A DNA stretch of 64,000 nucleotides from Selaginella tamariscina (GCA_003024785.1 PUQB01000364.1:129996-193995), one strand, 5' to 3'. Shown: positions 1-12,900, counted from the stretch's first letter. Made by a program: numbers and translations. Notes: generated by a model not told the origin, from the sequence alone.

Positions 1-239
1 TCATTAGAACAGTTGAAGGTCTTAAAATACTAGTCATGTAAGACGACTACGACGAGACGTGCAAGGAGTGAGGTGTTACAAGCAACCTGAAGATCACCAG
101 AGATAGCACTAGCAATGCCTCTGGGCAAGCAGGTGTTGGAGTAAGATTACCAAGGCGCAGAATCCAAAGAGACCAACATCTTTGCTAGTGATGGATACAA
201 ATTGTCAGAGTGAAGGTTAATATGTAATTACATGGAAAC

Positions 240-925
240 AGGCCCTTAAGTGAACATCCCTCGCGCCCAGCCATTAGTGGGAATGGGACTGCAAGTGCCA
301 CCTGAGGAGAGAAGATCAGTACAAACACTTCTTAGCAGCAAGGATCAGAGGATATAGAAGCCGAGATGTAGTGATAGTTGTATGTTACTTCCCACCGGAG
401 TGGAGTCAGTGGACAAGGACCCAGGTCTCCCCGTTTGACGAGCTAGGAGAACTGGTAGTGGCGTGGGCACACGTAGTGATAGTAGGAAACTTCAATACAC
501 GGACAGATTCCACTCAATCCAAGCAAGTCTCCAAGATGGTTTGGACATAGAATTAGTAGAACATGAGATGAGATGGACATGAACACACGCAACTTCAACC
601 CCACCACGGGCCCAAAGTTCATCAAATTCTGCACAGCAGCGATCCACAATGGCACAGGCACGGGGGGGAATAACGTGCAGCACATCCATAGGAGAAAGCA
701 CGAATGATTACCTACTCACCACAGCACCGAGAGTATAGGATCATCAGTGAGTTCCAACTACTTGACTTTTCAGTCAAGTCAGATCATTGCCTAAGCTTTG
801 ACTCCAACGTCCGAGAGATGCACACCAGCAAATCATGTATAAGAGACACAACAAAGTAGACAGCGTTCCAGAGAGCTCTCCAGGAGAGCAGTGGGAATCT
901 CGGGAATCACACACACCACCGGCAG
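240..925 (+). mobile_element. LINE (non-LTR retrotransposon) remnant, endonuclease domain
   Basis: An open stretch from about 335 to 550 reads VVCYFPPEW, then FDELGELV, then HVVIVGNFNTRTDS. This is the core of the exonuclease-endonuclease-phosphatase fold used by L1-type LINE endonucleases (the usual form is VxVGDFNAR; here the catalytic D is N). About 200 bases on, in another frame (about 730-820), DFSVKSDHCLSF matches the C-terminal SDH motif of the same domain. Several frame changes and the stop at 550 show it is dead. No reverse transcriptase follows: at about 926 the sequence passes straight into THOC5 pseudogene sequence. Bases 1-240 carry nothing recognisable and may be LINE 5' sequence. 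The family name is inferred from motifs only. Confidence 0.6.
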
Positions 926-1638
926 AGAGGTTGCTCTGAAAGAAAATCAAGTCCTGCAAGGTGTTGAGCCCATCTGAACCACCTTCGTTTAGAATCATCT
1001 GGTATTTTACTTTCTACAGTAAGCTTGCAGCCTGTACTGAGCGACTACAGTAAATAAATAACAAACTAGTAATGAATAAACTATTTATATGAAGCATGAG
1101 ATTTATAAAGAGTCGAATTACCTGACTAGGTAAGTTGTCGTCAGGGAAAAGACTTGCCAATGAGATTTGATCATCCTCACCCTCCATGCAAACGGAAACA
1201 ACGTTCAACTTGTAAAGATACTCGAATCTCAACGAAAGAAGCTTCAAAACGCTTGGCAGAAATCAACTACTACATGACCACATAAACTTATATGTGTGTG
1301 CAACTATGCATCTATGTTTATATATGCTCTGTGTGTGTATGTGTGTTTCTGTGAGTGCCTTTTGCGTGGATACCTTCTTCATGTCGTAAACTTGGAGAAT
1401 ACTGGAAAGTGGATGAGGTTGGAAACCTCATGCCTCTGTGCTACTTTGTTTATCCTGTCCTTTTCCTCGTCTTTCTGAATCCTCGTCCTCATCTTCATCA
1501 GCATCTGCAGGTACAACTAATGGAAAAAATACACACGCTTCATCTAGTTGCAACAAACTACATATTTTCTTATAAGTAATAACCGAGATTATCTGATATT
1601 CTTGCGTGCTTATTTGTTACGTGCGTGCCTGCCTGTAT

Positions 1639-1684
<46 letters not shown>

Positions 1685-2150
1685 GTGTAATTGATATATA
1701 TGTTACCACCATAAAAACACAGAGACACACATGCACAACTTACCTTCTTCACTTTTGCCTTGTTGCTTGAGCAGTATAGCACTTCCATGATTTCCACTTC
1801 AATGGGTTCGCCAAAAGCTTCAAGCATGGAACAAGCTGAGTATACAAAGGAGTAGGAAGAAATTCGCCAGTTGGTGTTGCTTTGTTCGCCTTGTGCCTAG
1901 TGTTTCTGTACAGCAATGAACAGCTAGTTAGTTAACACAGTCACATACATTTGTATGTATATTCGTGTATGTAATTGTACATGCGATGTTCTCCTGTAGC
2001 ATCTTTTACGTGCTTCTAGTAACTCCCGCTCCTTGCATAAGTTCTTCCCTGCAACCATCACCAGTGCGAGCAAGCACAAACAGACATACATTTCAGATTG
2101 CATTAAACAAGTTTGTACACATATGTGTATGAGATCAAGTAGTGACATTC
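926..2150 (-). pseudogene. THOC5: THO complex subunit 5 (THOC5) pseudogene, locus 1, middle exons
   Basis: Read on the minus strand this matches the middle of plant THOC5, an mRNA-export factor in the nuclear THO/TREX complex. At 1,125-1,247 the peptide LRFEYLYKLNVV followed by LFPDD is highly characteristic. At 930-1,010 the sequence gives IPDDSKRRW, then RWAQHLAGLDF. At 1,740-1,830 it gives EAFGEPIEVEI. Further upstream (1,990-2,060) lies the KQRELLEARKR-type stretch. Intron sequence rich in GT/GA runs separates the exons. This copy keeps about 300 bases (1,135-1,430) and a 24-base piece near 955-980 that both arms of the 38-42 kb palindrome lack, so it is closer to the ancestral gene. It is not functional: the AT-rich repeat at 2,152 separates it from its N-terminal exons. 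Confidence 0.75.
1638..1686. repeat. GT/GA microsatellite in a THOC5 intron
   Basis: A run of GT dinucleotides passes directly into a run of GA dinucleotides. Homologous runs, expanded or altered, sit at 38,728-38,780 (inverse complement) and 42,056-42,107, so the microsatellite marks the same intron in all three THOC5 copies. Confidence 0.9.
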
Positions 2151-2151
2151 A

Positions 2152-5100
2152 TTCACTTCTTTATTTTTTAATTTTTAATAAATTTAACAATTAAGCGAGA
2201 AATCTGTATTTTAATAAAATTAAAATACGGTTGTTCGTATTCTTTAAAAGGCCTAAAAAATAAAGAAGTGAATAAATATTATTATGATATTATGAAACCT
2301 TGATTTTTAAATAAATAAAAAATATTTTTTAATAAAATATAAAACATATAAATCTAATACCTAATTTTATAGTTGGGTTACTAGATTATAGTAAAAACTT
2401 AAATTAAAAATATTTACAAACTAGTGTACAAATTCATTGCATATGAGTTTATATTTATAATTTAACAATTAAAAACCCGTATACCTAATTTATTTTACAA
2501 ACTCATGAAATTTCATGCATCATGCACATTCAAAATTATTTTATACTTTTATGTATTTAAATGGTTCAAAATTTACACTCTCAAGCCTTTTAGGCCATTA
2601 ATTTCACCAATTTGTTTGTACATAAAAACAAATATTACATTAAATTATTCACTTACTAAGTTTTTCAAAGTATACTGTTATTCATTTTAAAAACCATTAT
2701 ATATATTATAAAAATTCATTCTTCATTTTTAAATTTATATTATCCTATTATGTGTATTGTTTATGTTTTTTTAAGTTATACAATTTAAATTTCATTAATA
2801 ATATATAAGCATTCATTTAACATGCTTCATTATAAGCTTTTGATTATAAATTATATTGTACATACATAATTATTTAGATGTTTAAAATTCATATAAATTT
2901 CTTTTAATCATATTTGTTTTATAATTACTTTAAAGCACTTGTAAATGATTGAACCATTTAATAACATTTATAAGTGTATATGCACTTATTAAATATTATG
3001 GTATTTTCAAGTAAAATCATCAAATCTTTCTAAATACTTTTAAATACTAAATTATTAAATAACTATTTGTACATATTATTCTTGATCCATGAGTGTTTAT
3101 TTTATAATATGCAAATTTATTACTTATTACTTATTAACTATATAATTCATTGTTTGTTGTAAGTAATAATAAAAACACATAATATAATTTGTAATATAAT
3201 AGTATTTCTTGTAAATTTTTAATTATATTATCACTACTCTTTGATATTTTTATATTTATTATCAAATATGATGTTTTGCTAACTTACTTACATGTAATTG
3301 TTCATGTATAAACTAATTATATTATAAAGTTTTAAAAAGTAAATTATTTGATGAGTAATTATGTTCATCAAACTATTTATTATAATTGCAATTGAATTTT
3401 AAGTCTAATGTTTAATATTTTCCACATTAATGTTGGGTCAACACATACAAAAAGAAAAGAATAATTATTCGATATTTATAAAATAACGTAATGGTTAACA
3501 TTTTTATTATCAAAACATCTTAGTAACAACACTTCTAATTTAATTTTAACCAAAATTAATAATATTTTAAATACCCTTTAATTTATTTATACAAGAAAGT
3601 GAATTGAATAAAAAATATTTATAATATAAATTAATAAATAAAATAAAAATAAGTGTTGTTTATAAGATTTCTTGTTATAAATTGACCAAGAATTAATGAT
3701 AGTCTATTAAATTATAATACAAATAATGTATTTATTCAAATAATTTTAATTAACAATATTTGTGTATGTTGGCTATGTTATGTTAATATGTAATATAGTA
3801 GCACTTTGTTATTCTATAAACATATAAATGAGATTTATATTGTTAAGTAGCACTAATGATCTAATAGTAAAATAATTTCTTACGATGAAACAAACTTGGT
3901 TTAATAAAATAGGAAAAATGAAAAAGAAAACAATCCATAATCCAAATTTGTTTGGTGTAAAAAAGAATTTAAAAGAATTTTCTCTACTTCTTTCTTGAAA
4001 AAATGAAAAAGAAAAAGAATATGAACATAATCTAAATTTATTTGATGTTAAAAAAATTTAAAGAGTTTCCTCTGCTTTATTATAAAGAATCTGTTAATGT
4101 ACATATATATATGTGTGTATATATGTTTATATATATATATAATATACTTAATTACATACGGATATATACACACATGGAATGACACCAGACATGGGATGTT
4201 AAACACATTTTTATATAATTAAGGTGAGTACAATGCTATTGTACGGATAAAATTGTAAAGTAAAAAAATAAAGGATTTTTTATTGCACATCTTAAGTGAA
4301 TATATTTTGGATATAAGAAGGAAAGTTAATAGAGACCTTTATAATAGATTTATATTTAATAAAATAACATTTTGATCTTATAGAACCTCTTAATTATATA
4401 TATGAACATGTTATTTATCATCAATTCATTTTAACATTATATTAATAAGAATATTAACATTTTAAAAACAACATATGCATTTCACTAAAAAATATCTTGT
4501 AAAGTCACACTTTAAAACTTGATTAAATTTAGGACTTGATGCACTTTGAGTTTAATAAAAAGTTTCATCATAAACTTATATATTCACATAAAATTTCATA
4601 TAATATAAATTCTAAGGTACAACTATATTTATACAATGTGATAAAGTTCAGAGTACATGTTTATAGTGTGATACATGATTTGTTTACAGTAATATAAAGT
4701 TTAAGTATTGGTTATAGTGATACAAAGTTTGAATTTATGTGTTTTTTTATATGTTATTGTTTATAAAGCTGAAAGAGTATATATTTTTTATTTTTGAAAA
4801 ATTTAAGTTTATTATATGAAAAGCTCATATAAAGCTTCATTATATATCTAAGTCATTTTATTTCAATGACTCTCATAAAATTATGTTAAATAATTTTTTT
4901 AAGATTCCTCACATCAAGCTTAGAAATATGCATATTTAAAAAGTGTAAACTATATTAAACTTTTATTTTTTGATTTATTCAAATGAACTCCTTTTTAAGT
5001 TGGTTTTGAAGCTTGAATTTGCATTATATCACTCACAAGAGATAAAAAAAAAAATCCTTATTTATTAAAATTTACAAGGAATTGAGTCTGTTTTTATTTA

Positions 5101-8100
5101 TTAAAAAATCAATATGCTTTTTTTTTCTCAATACGTATTGACAAATACAAATTTCTCACTTAATTATTAAATTTATTAAAAATTTAAAAAATAAAGAAAT
5201 GAATAAATGTCATTACTGAAATTAAGATATATGCTATTTATATTCTTTAAAAAGCCTAGAAATAAAGAAGTGAATAAATGTTACTACTGTAAAATCTTGA
5301 TTTTAAAATAAATAAAAGTACTTTTTAATAAAATATAAAATATATAAATATAAACAATATGATACTTAAGTTTATAGTTGATTACTACTATAGTAAAAAC
5401 TTAGATTAAAACATATTTAAGCTTTAGGACTTGAACTTTATAGACTAGTAGTTAACATTAAAAAACACAAACTTCAAATGGCTTTTGCAGTAGTGCCCTT
5501 GATGCTATCACATAATAGTTTTGTAAATGTGGCAATATGTAGAATTTGTTTCTTTGTTAATTTCGATTTGAATGTGAATCTAAGTGGTTGTGTCTTATTT
5601 ATACTTGTATCAACACCTAGTGAATTTTGAAAAAAATAAATTAATGCACAAACTCACTGCATATGAATTTAATTTAAATGATAAACTTAAATTCATATAG
5701 GTTTAGCAACTTTTTTTTATATAAAAACTATATATCTAATTTATTTTGCAAGCTCAAGAAACTTCGTGTATTGGTGCACATTCAAAATCATTTTATACTT
5801 TTATGTCTCCATAATTTATTTAAATGGTTCAAAATTTACACTCTCAAGCCTTTTTAGAACCACTAATTTCACCAATTTGTTTGTATATAAAAAATAAATA
5901 TTATATTAAAATTATTTACTTTTGCACTTACTAAGTTTTTTCATTTCTATTCATTTTTAAAAAGCCATTATATATATTATAAAAGTTCATTCTTCATTTT
6001 TAAATTTATACTATTCTATTATGTGTATTGTTTATGTTTTTTTACGTTATAACACATTACTTTATAGTGACTTATTCATTAAATTTTATTAATAATATGT
6101 AAGTAATCATTTAACAAGCTCCATTATAAGCTTTTGATTATAAATTATATTGTACATATATAATACTTAGATATTTAAAATCCATTTAAAATTCTTTTAT
6201 CATATTTGTTTTATAATTATTTTAAAGCACTTGTAAACAATTGAATCATTTAATAACATTTATAAGTGTATATGCACTTATTACAATATTATCATATTTT
6301 TAAATAAAATCATCAAATATTTCTAAATACTTTTAAATATTAAATTCTTAAATAACTATTTGTACATATTATTCTTGATCCATGAGTGTCTTATTTTATA
6401 ATATACAATTTTATTACTTATTACCTATTAAATATATAATTCATTATCTATTGTAAGTAATAATAAGAACGCATAATATAATTTATAATGTAATATAATA
6501 GTATTTCTTGTAAATTTTTAATTATATTATCACTACTCTTATGATATTTTTATATTTATTATTAAATATAATGTGTTTACCAACTTACTTATGTGTGATC
6601 GTTCATATATATAAACTCAATTATATTATAAAGTTTAAAAAAGTAAATTATTTGATGAGTAATTACGTTTATTAAACTATTTATTATAATTGCAATTGAA
6701 CTTTAAGTTTTAATGTTTAATATTTTCCATATTAATTGTTAGGTCAACAGATATAAAAAAGAAAAGAATGATTGTTCTATACTTATACAATAATGTAATG
6801 CATTAACATTTTTATTATCAAAACATTTTAATAACAACACTTTTTATTTTAATTTTTAATCATTTATGAAATTAATAATAATTTAAATACCTTTAATTTT
6901 ATTTATTTATATAGGAAAGTGAATTGAATAAAAAACATTTATAATATAAATTAATAAATTAAAATTAAAAATAAGTGCTTGTCTTGTAAGATTCTTGTTA
7001 TAAATTGACCCAGGAATTAATGATGGTTTATTAAACTTAAAATAAAAATAATGTATTTATTCAAATAATTTTTTAATTAATAATATTTGTGTAAGTTGAC
7101 TATGTTATGTTGACAGTATTATACATGTAATATAGTAGCACTTGGAACTAATATTATTATTTTATGAACATACCTATAAACAGTGATAAGCATGAGAATT
7201 TATATTATTAAATATCACTATTGGTGTAATGGTAAAATAGTTATTTACCATAGAACAAACTTAGTTTCAATTTTTATGTAGTGCAATCTAATTTTTCTTA
7301 ACTAAAACTCTATTTAAATTTGATTAAATGGTAAAAAGTATTTGTTAAATAAAAAGTAAAACAAGCAAAGGAATAAAACAAAAATGAAAAAAAGAAAAAG
7401 AATATAAGCATGATTCAAATTTGTTTGGCATGAAAAAAAATTTTAAAAAAAATTAGTTTACTTCTCTCTTAGCCCTTACTATAAATAATCCATTAATGTA
7501 CATATATATTCATGTGTATATATGTTTAGGATATTTTATTGCACATCTTAAATGAATATATTTTAAATATAGGAAGGAAAGTTAATAGAGACCTTTATAA
7601 TAGATTTATATATTTAATAAAATAACACTTTGATCTTATAGAACCTCTTAATTATATATATGAACATGTTCTTTATTATTAATTTATTTTAACATTACAT
7701 TAATAAGAATATTAACATTTTAAAAACAACATATACATTTCACTAAAAAATATCTTGTAAAGTCACGCTTTAAAACTTGATTAAATTTAGAACTTGATGC
7801 ACTTTTGAATTTAATAAAAGTTTCATTGTAAACTTATATATTCACATAAAAATTTATAATATATAAGTTCTAGAGTACAATTATATTTATACAATGTGAT
7901 AAATTTCAAATACGTGTTTATAATGTGATACATGATTTATTTATAGTAATATAAAGTTTAAGTATTGTTTATAGTGATATAAAGTTTAATATATGTTTTT
8001 TTATATGTTGTTGTTTATAAAGTTGAAAGAGTATATAATTTTTTATTTTGAAAAATTTAAATTTATTATATGAAAACTCATATAAAGCTTTATTATATAT

Positions 8101-8397
8101 TTAAGTTATTTTTATTTCAACGACTCTCATAAATTATGTTAAATAATTTTCTTAATGTTTCTCACATCAAACTTTAAAATGTGCATATTTAAATAAGTGC
8201 AAACCATATTAAACATTTATCTTTTGATTCATTTGAATGAACTAATTAACCTTTTTTAAATTAATTTTTAAATTTGAATTTACATTATATCACTCACAAG
8301 AAAGTAAAACAAAATTCTCATTTACTAAAATTTTACAAGAAATTGAAATGTTTTTATTTATTAAAAAATCAATATGCTTTTCCTTTTCTCAATATGT
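2152..8397 (+). repeat. AT-rich repeat, two direct tandem units of about 3 kb
   Basis: Two units lie head to tail, roughly 2,152-5,150 and 5,150-8,397. They align along their length, with shared landmarks such as CTCTCAAGCCTTTT (2,578 and 5,842), ATCCATGAGTG (3,088 and 6,378) and TTGGGTCAAC/TAGGTCAAC (3,433 and 6,742). No open frame longer than about 60 codons is seen, so the unit appears non-coding. The left edge is a hairpin: a CATTCACTTCTTTATTTTT motif at 2,150 is repeated inverted as AAAAATAAAGAAGTGAATAA near 2,258. The repeat sits inside an intron of the THOC5 pseudogene. Related units in inverse orientation occur at 13,876-16,384 and 36,235-38,166. It could be a satellite, the LTR of a large derivative element, or a non-autonomous element; no hallmark decides this. 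Confidence 0.8.
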
Positions 8398-8700
8398 AAT
8401 GTGTATTATGATAGTTTACCTGAAGCATCTCAAAATTGAGATGCTGCAGTATGAGCTTATCTTTATAACATGATCAGACTGTATTTCTTCGGTGCATCAA
8501 CAAAGAACTGTTCCTCGGGAACAAGCTCTACAGTAAATTATGCAGCTGCAGTGTGGTGTAGTCTAATGGGCTCTTTGCTACCTGCGTCTCTAATTTAACC
8601 CTGTCTTCTTCTTGAAGTATCACTCGATTTACCTGTCTTTGGATTTACACGTGAGTATGGTGTGCATGTGTGTACATATATACGTACACAATACGCCTCT
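8398..8700 (-). pseudogene. THOC5: THOC5 pseudogene, locus 1, N-terminal exons
   Basis: On the minus strand, between about 8,650 and 8,420, the pieces PEEQFFVDAPKK-like and DKLILQHLNFEMLQ can be read, the latter followed by a GT donor. In plant THOC5 these flank the region just after the TTLQLHNLL block. The corresponding stretch at 42,594-42,860 has TAG where this copy has CAG (Q), so this copy preserves the codon. The adjacent TTLQLHNLL block contains a stop here as well. The run of about 20 residues expected between HNLL and the PEEQFF motif is missing in both copies, which indicates a shared exon loss. The fragment abuts the AT-rich repeat at 8,397. Confidence 0.7.
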
Positions 8701-8934
8701 CTCTTCTCATGTTTAAATGTTGATATGTATGTCCGTGCATTACGTACTAATAGAATTGGATTGGACATGGTCATGTAGATACGCATTTAAGCCGTGTAAC
8801 ACCTTTTGATATTTATAATAACAGAATTGGAAGGATCATAGACCTGAGGAGAGAAGATCAGGTTTCTAGTCGCGTTTTTGAACTAGCATATTATAATTAT
8901 ACTTTGGCTAGCATTCTAATTATGATGGTTTTCA

Positions 8935-9275
8935 TTACAGGTCAAATTAGCGATCGATTATCCGGGACGTCTACCTTTATTTCAATTCCGGTTAATATCT
9001 GGAAACGTTGGAACGGCACGTCCGCAGGTGCCAGCTGGCGTCGTGGATGCAGAGTGAACGGTGACTCCGTGCTTTGGAGGCTAAGGTACCTATTTCCATT
9101 AATAATAACAAACAATAAACAAATATATAATTCTGTATATAACTTATACAATAGGTGAACGGTGAAGTGCTTCAGAGTTTACCAAAGTGGGAAGAGGGTT
9201 ACATCAGATAGCACAATTGTGTTATTTATTCGATACTCAGATCGATTCTGAATTAAGTTTGCATGATGGGATACG
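8935..9275 (+). pseudogene. THOC5: THOC5 pseudogene, C-terminal exons, opposite orientation
   Basis: Directly after an acceptor-like TTACAG, the plus strand reads VKLAIDYPGRLP, then LISGNVGTARP, then QVPAGVVDAE and a stop. After a short intron-like gap (about 9,085-9,155) it reads VNGEVLQSLPKWEEGYI, then a stop. The order and residues fit the C-terminal part of plant THOC5, where an IDYP motif is followed by a GNxGTAxPQVPA block and a VLQSL helix. It lies on the plus strand while the N-terminal and middle exons nearby are on the minus strand, so the locus has been rearranged by inversion. Confidence 0.6.
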
Positions 9276-9745
9276 ATCTCACAGAGGCAGAGAACGAAGA
9301 ATGATCTCAAATGCTTGAACCTGGTATTACTCGTGTGTGTGTACAAGTTTCACTCCATATTCCTGCCACATTTTCCACGTTCCTTCTCCCCTAGAATTAA
9401 TAACTTAAAGAAAGGTATGAAGTTAAAGCTTTGTATATGTTGACAAAGCTTACTTTGTATGCATTAAGTTTTGAATATAAATAAACCATTAACTTTGACT
9501 TAATTAATTACGCTTTAGAACCGTAGAAATTTATGCGAATGCTCTGTTTAAGGGCTCCAGTGTTTGCCAAATTCCGGGAACTATGACATGCTACCGTTTT
9601 ATTTTAAAAATTTTAGGTTCCAAAAATAATTATAGAAAGTGGTTCGTTTTACATTTTTTAAATATAGGAAAACTACCTTCTTAAATTAATATAAAAAGAA
9701 AGTTCGAAGGTTTAATTAAAACTTTTTAGGAAATAACTTTTTATA
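9276..9745. other. Intergenic, no gene recognised
   Basis: AT-rich sequence with no open frame of note and no clear repeat. A TTTAAGGGCTCC motif near 9,548 resembles the start of some hAT terminal repeats and could mark the left end of the hAT element below. A partial counterpart (AAGCCCTAAA) lies at 12,169-12,180. The match is too weak to call. Confidence 0.4.
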
Positions 9746-9763
9746 TATAGTAGTATATTCTTT

Positions 9764-9908
9764 CGAATATGCTATTGAATATTCTAAAAGAATATATAAA
9801 AATATACTTTAATTAATGTGAATTACTCAACGTACTGCATTGAGTAGTTCAACGTAGTAATTGAGTAGTTCACATTAATTAAAGTATATTTTCGTATATT
9901 CCTTTAGA
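9764..9908. repeat. Short inverted repeat (foldback)
   Basis: The arms AATATACTTTAATTAATGTG (from about 9,803) and its complement CACATTAATTAAAGTATATT (ending about 9,892) are near perfect. They extend outward into AGAATATTC/GAATATTCT-like ends. The loop holds GAGTAGTTCAACGTA repeats. The structure is MITE-like and lies just before the hAT coding region. Confidence 0.75.
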
Positions 9909-9914
9909 ATGTAT

Positions 9915-12025
9915 CACATCTTATGGAGAATGAGCAACATGAGCTTGAGCACGAGCGTAAGAGGAAAAAAATGAGAAATAGACCATTGGATAGCTGGTTT
10001 GGCAGAGTAGAAAAAGCATTGAATAAGAAGCTGAGGTGGTGATTGAAAATCAAGAGCTTAAAGAAAACAGGATTAGAGATGCAAGAAAGCTTTGAGATTT
10101 GATTATGATAAAGGAAGAGTGTTTTGTGTAGCTTGCAAGCAGGATAGGGTAACAGGACTACTTTTGGCAAGAATGGAGCTACAAATATCAGAACTTCAGC
10201 CTTTCAAGAACATGCTAGAAGCTCAGCTCACAAGAATGCCATATGGTTGATGGAAAAAGGAAAAGGTTCTTTGGATACAGTTGTTGAGAAGCAGCAAGTT
10301 CATGTGGATGAGCAGCTAACAACACTCTTCAAGGCTGCTTTATTTGTTGGAAAAGAGGATCTCTCCCTCAACAAGTTTCAATCTTTGTGCTTGCTCTTGA
10401 AGTCATTTGCCTTCACATTACAACAATGACAAGGCATGCAAAAAGTTCATCTCTAGCATCAGCCACATTTTAGAGAAGAATGTTTCTCAAAGGATCAATC
10501 AAAGTCCTTGGTTTGGGCTTATGATTGATGAGGCCACAGATATAAGCACTGTTCAGCACTTGATTTGCTATGTTTGCTACGTTGAAGAGGCCGAAGTTAA
10601 GCATGCTTATTTAGGATTATTAGCCTTAACAGATAATAATGCAAGGCTATTTTCAAGAAAATTATGGAGCTTGGTTTGGACATGAGCAAGCTAGTAGCAT
10701 TTGGCAGCGATGGAGCCTCTGTGATGGTAGGGAGAAATACTGGAGTTGCTACAAGGTTGAAGCAAGTCAATCCTTTCATCACATCTTTGCATTGTGTAGC
10801 TCATAGAAGTAATCTGGCAGTGGGGGATTGTGCAAAGGATGTGAGGTGCAAAGAGATGATGACAAGAGTGGATAAATTGGTGAATTCTGTAGCAGCCTTT
10901 TTTTCTAGGAGCTCTCAAAGATCAAGTCACTTGCAAAGCTTACAGGAAGAACTTGCTTATATTCCAAGTAAGCTTGAAGCAATTCAAGGGACCAGATGGT
11001 TGTCTAGACATGCAGCTGTTGACAAGCTTTGTACAAACTTTGAGCCTGTCATGGAGATCTTGAAAGAGGAGAAACCTACTCTTTTCCAGAAGCTAGCAGA
11101 TTTTACAGTGGTTTATGTATTGCATTTTCTGGCTGATGTTTTACGTCTGGTCACTGACTTGAACCTTGACTTTCAGAAAAATGTTTTGGACGTAACCTTA
11201 GTGGCAGGACTAGTGGAGACATGCATCAGACAAATAGAGATGGAGTTTCTAGAGGAAGCACCTATGGATCTTAATGCCTCAAAGACAGACAGCAAAGGGT
11301 ATGTACTTGTTCCTGATTATGGTCCAGTAGATGGACAATTGCATGCACTTAGAGGGGCTGTGAAAGGATGCTTTTATAGAGGGATTGAGCTAGATAGAAG
11401 TGTGGATGGAAAAACGGATTTAGATTTGGCTCTCCAGTTCCAGCAAGACTTCTCAAAAGTGGTGGTGGAGAGTTTAAAGAGAAGGTTTAAGGAGGCATGT
11501 GTCTTGGAGAACTTCAAAGCACTTAGTCCTTTGCATATGCCTACAAGTAATAGAGCTTTGAAGGATTATGGTATTTTGGAAGTTGATGCTCTTTTGAGGT
11601 TTTATGGAGAAGACAAACAGGTTGCTGGGAAGAGCTTTCTCAAGCTCTTATCTAAGGAAGCTGTTCTAGCTGAGTACAAGAAGTTCAAAGTTCAAGCTTC
11701 AACAGAATGGCAAGGAAAAAGTTTCTTGGAGGTGATGAAGATTATTATGTCTGTGAGAGCTTACCAAGAGAAGTACTCAGAGCTTGTTAAGCTGGGAGGA
11801 CTTGGAATGGTTCAGTGTTGTAGTACAGCTATCTGTGAAAGAGGATTCAGCAAGCTGAGCCATATCAAAGATAAGTGGAGAAACAGATTGAAAACCAGCA
11901 CTATGGATTCTCTGTTGAGAATTGCTTTACAGGGGCCACCAATGGAAAAACTTGATGAGTTTCCCATTCATCTAGCAGTTCAACATTGGAAAGCTTCTGG
12001 GAAGTATGCTAAGCATCTCATGTAA
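9915..12025 (+). pseudogene. hAT-superfamily transposase (cut-and-paste), 5' part frameshifted
   Basis: The 453-codon open frame at 10,664-12,025 carries the body of a hAT transposase: AFGSDGASVMVGRNTG (second catalytic Asp), CVAHRSNLA (the conserved hAT C/DxxH element), the TRWLSR block, and the C-terminal dimerisation region CERGFSKLSHIKDKWRNRL with the catalytic Glu in CERGFS. Just upstream in another frame (10,510-10,560), GLMIDEATDIS supplies the first catalytic Asp. Further upstream (10,110-10,180), GRVFCVACKQ looks like the TTF/BED-type zinc finger, again in a different frame. At least three frame changes between 9,915 and 10,664 make it a pseudogene, although the main exon is clean. 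The layout resembles the ZNF862/C17orf113-like hAT group. Terminal repeats and target duplication could not be fixed. Confidence 0.85.
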
Positions 12026-12289
12026 AAAGGTACCATTTAAAATCACAAGTTTTTTTAAATTTTAACAGGAAGTTTATGCTGGATTTTGTATTTCCTTTTT
12101 TATTTCAAAGTTGTAGGAAATTTTATAAGTTAAAATTTGAAATTTTTTGAACGCTGAAGGGCTCTCATTAAGCCCTAAACCTTGGAGCTGCCGAGGAATG
12201 CGATTCATAAAGAAGAGTGTCCCAATTCGTCCTCTGTATGTTTCATTTGACGCATTATATATGATATATATGATAAACGCAGGAATTCT
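12026..12289. other. 3' flank of the hAT gene
   Basis: AT-rich sequence with the motif CATTAAGCCCTAAACC (12,166-12,181), which might be the right terminal region of the hAT element. No gene is seen. Confidence 0.35.
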
Positions 12290-12900
12290 CGTTTAAGGAG
12301 GCATTTTCTTCCTGCAGAGCAGAATTACAATTGAAATACATAGTAAATAACCGAGGACGCATTTGGGTTTGTGTTCGTTCAAATGGGCAGGCGCTCCTGT
12401 AAAATTGCAACCAGAAAGGTAAGTTTTATACATACGTATTACATTACATACACATACACAGGGTCGTGTGTACGTCTGTTCTTTGTGAATATGTATGTGA
12501 TATAATGTTATATGGTTGTACTCATAGATATTCATTACATATGTGTACATATGCCAGTCTTTGTTTTGTGTGGAGAATATATGTGTTATTGAAACTAGCT
12601 TACAGAAATGCAGAAGTTATTGAGTGGGGCTCAGTGCAGGGTGCACAAGCTGCAAAGGAAAAGGAACCAGCCATAGTCTATGGTGTAGGGCAGAATGGTG
12701 CCTTTAGCATGGGCTTCAGCGGCATTAGCTCCTCCTACACATAAACATATATTATATATGTTGTATATGTTGTTTTTGTTGCAGGGTTCGAGAAGTTGAC
12801 CAAATCCATTGTTAAATCTTGTATTGACTTCTATTTGCAACAGGCTAGAGGAAGGGGATATCCGAAAGAAACATAGAAAAACAACTGAAGAAGGCAATTA
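12290..12900 (+). pseudogene. Unidentified exon-like fragments
   Basis: Three pieces look exonic. The first, around 12,300-12,418, ends in a good donor (AAAG then GTAAGT). The second, 12,604-12,735, reads AEVIEWGSVQGAQAAKEKEP. The third follows a TTGCAG acceptor at 12,784 and reads FEKLTKSIVKSCIDF, then a frame change and KKAINKDQPDFIEFIYEV to about 12,937. The spacing with SSR-rich gaps resembles the intron style of the THOC5 locus, but I do not recognise the protein. It may be part of the gene that neighboured THOC5. Confidence 0.35.

Noticed and set aside
301..319. Second LINE copy near 8,843 based on the shared CCTGAGGAGAGAAGATCAG
   Set aside because: Only 19 bases match (301-319 and 8,843-8,861), with no endonuclease or RT sequence around 8,843.
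9548..12181. Terminal inverted repeats of the hAT element (TTTAAGGGCT and AAGCCCTAAA)
   Set aside because: Match is about eight bases and imperfect and no 8-base target duplication could be found, so no boundary is claimed.
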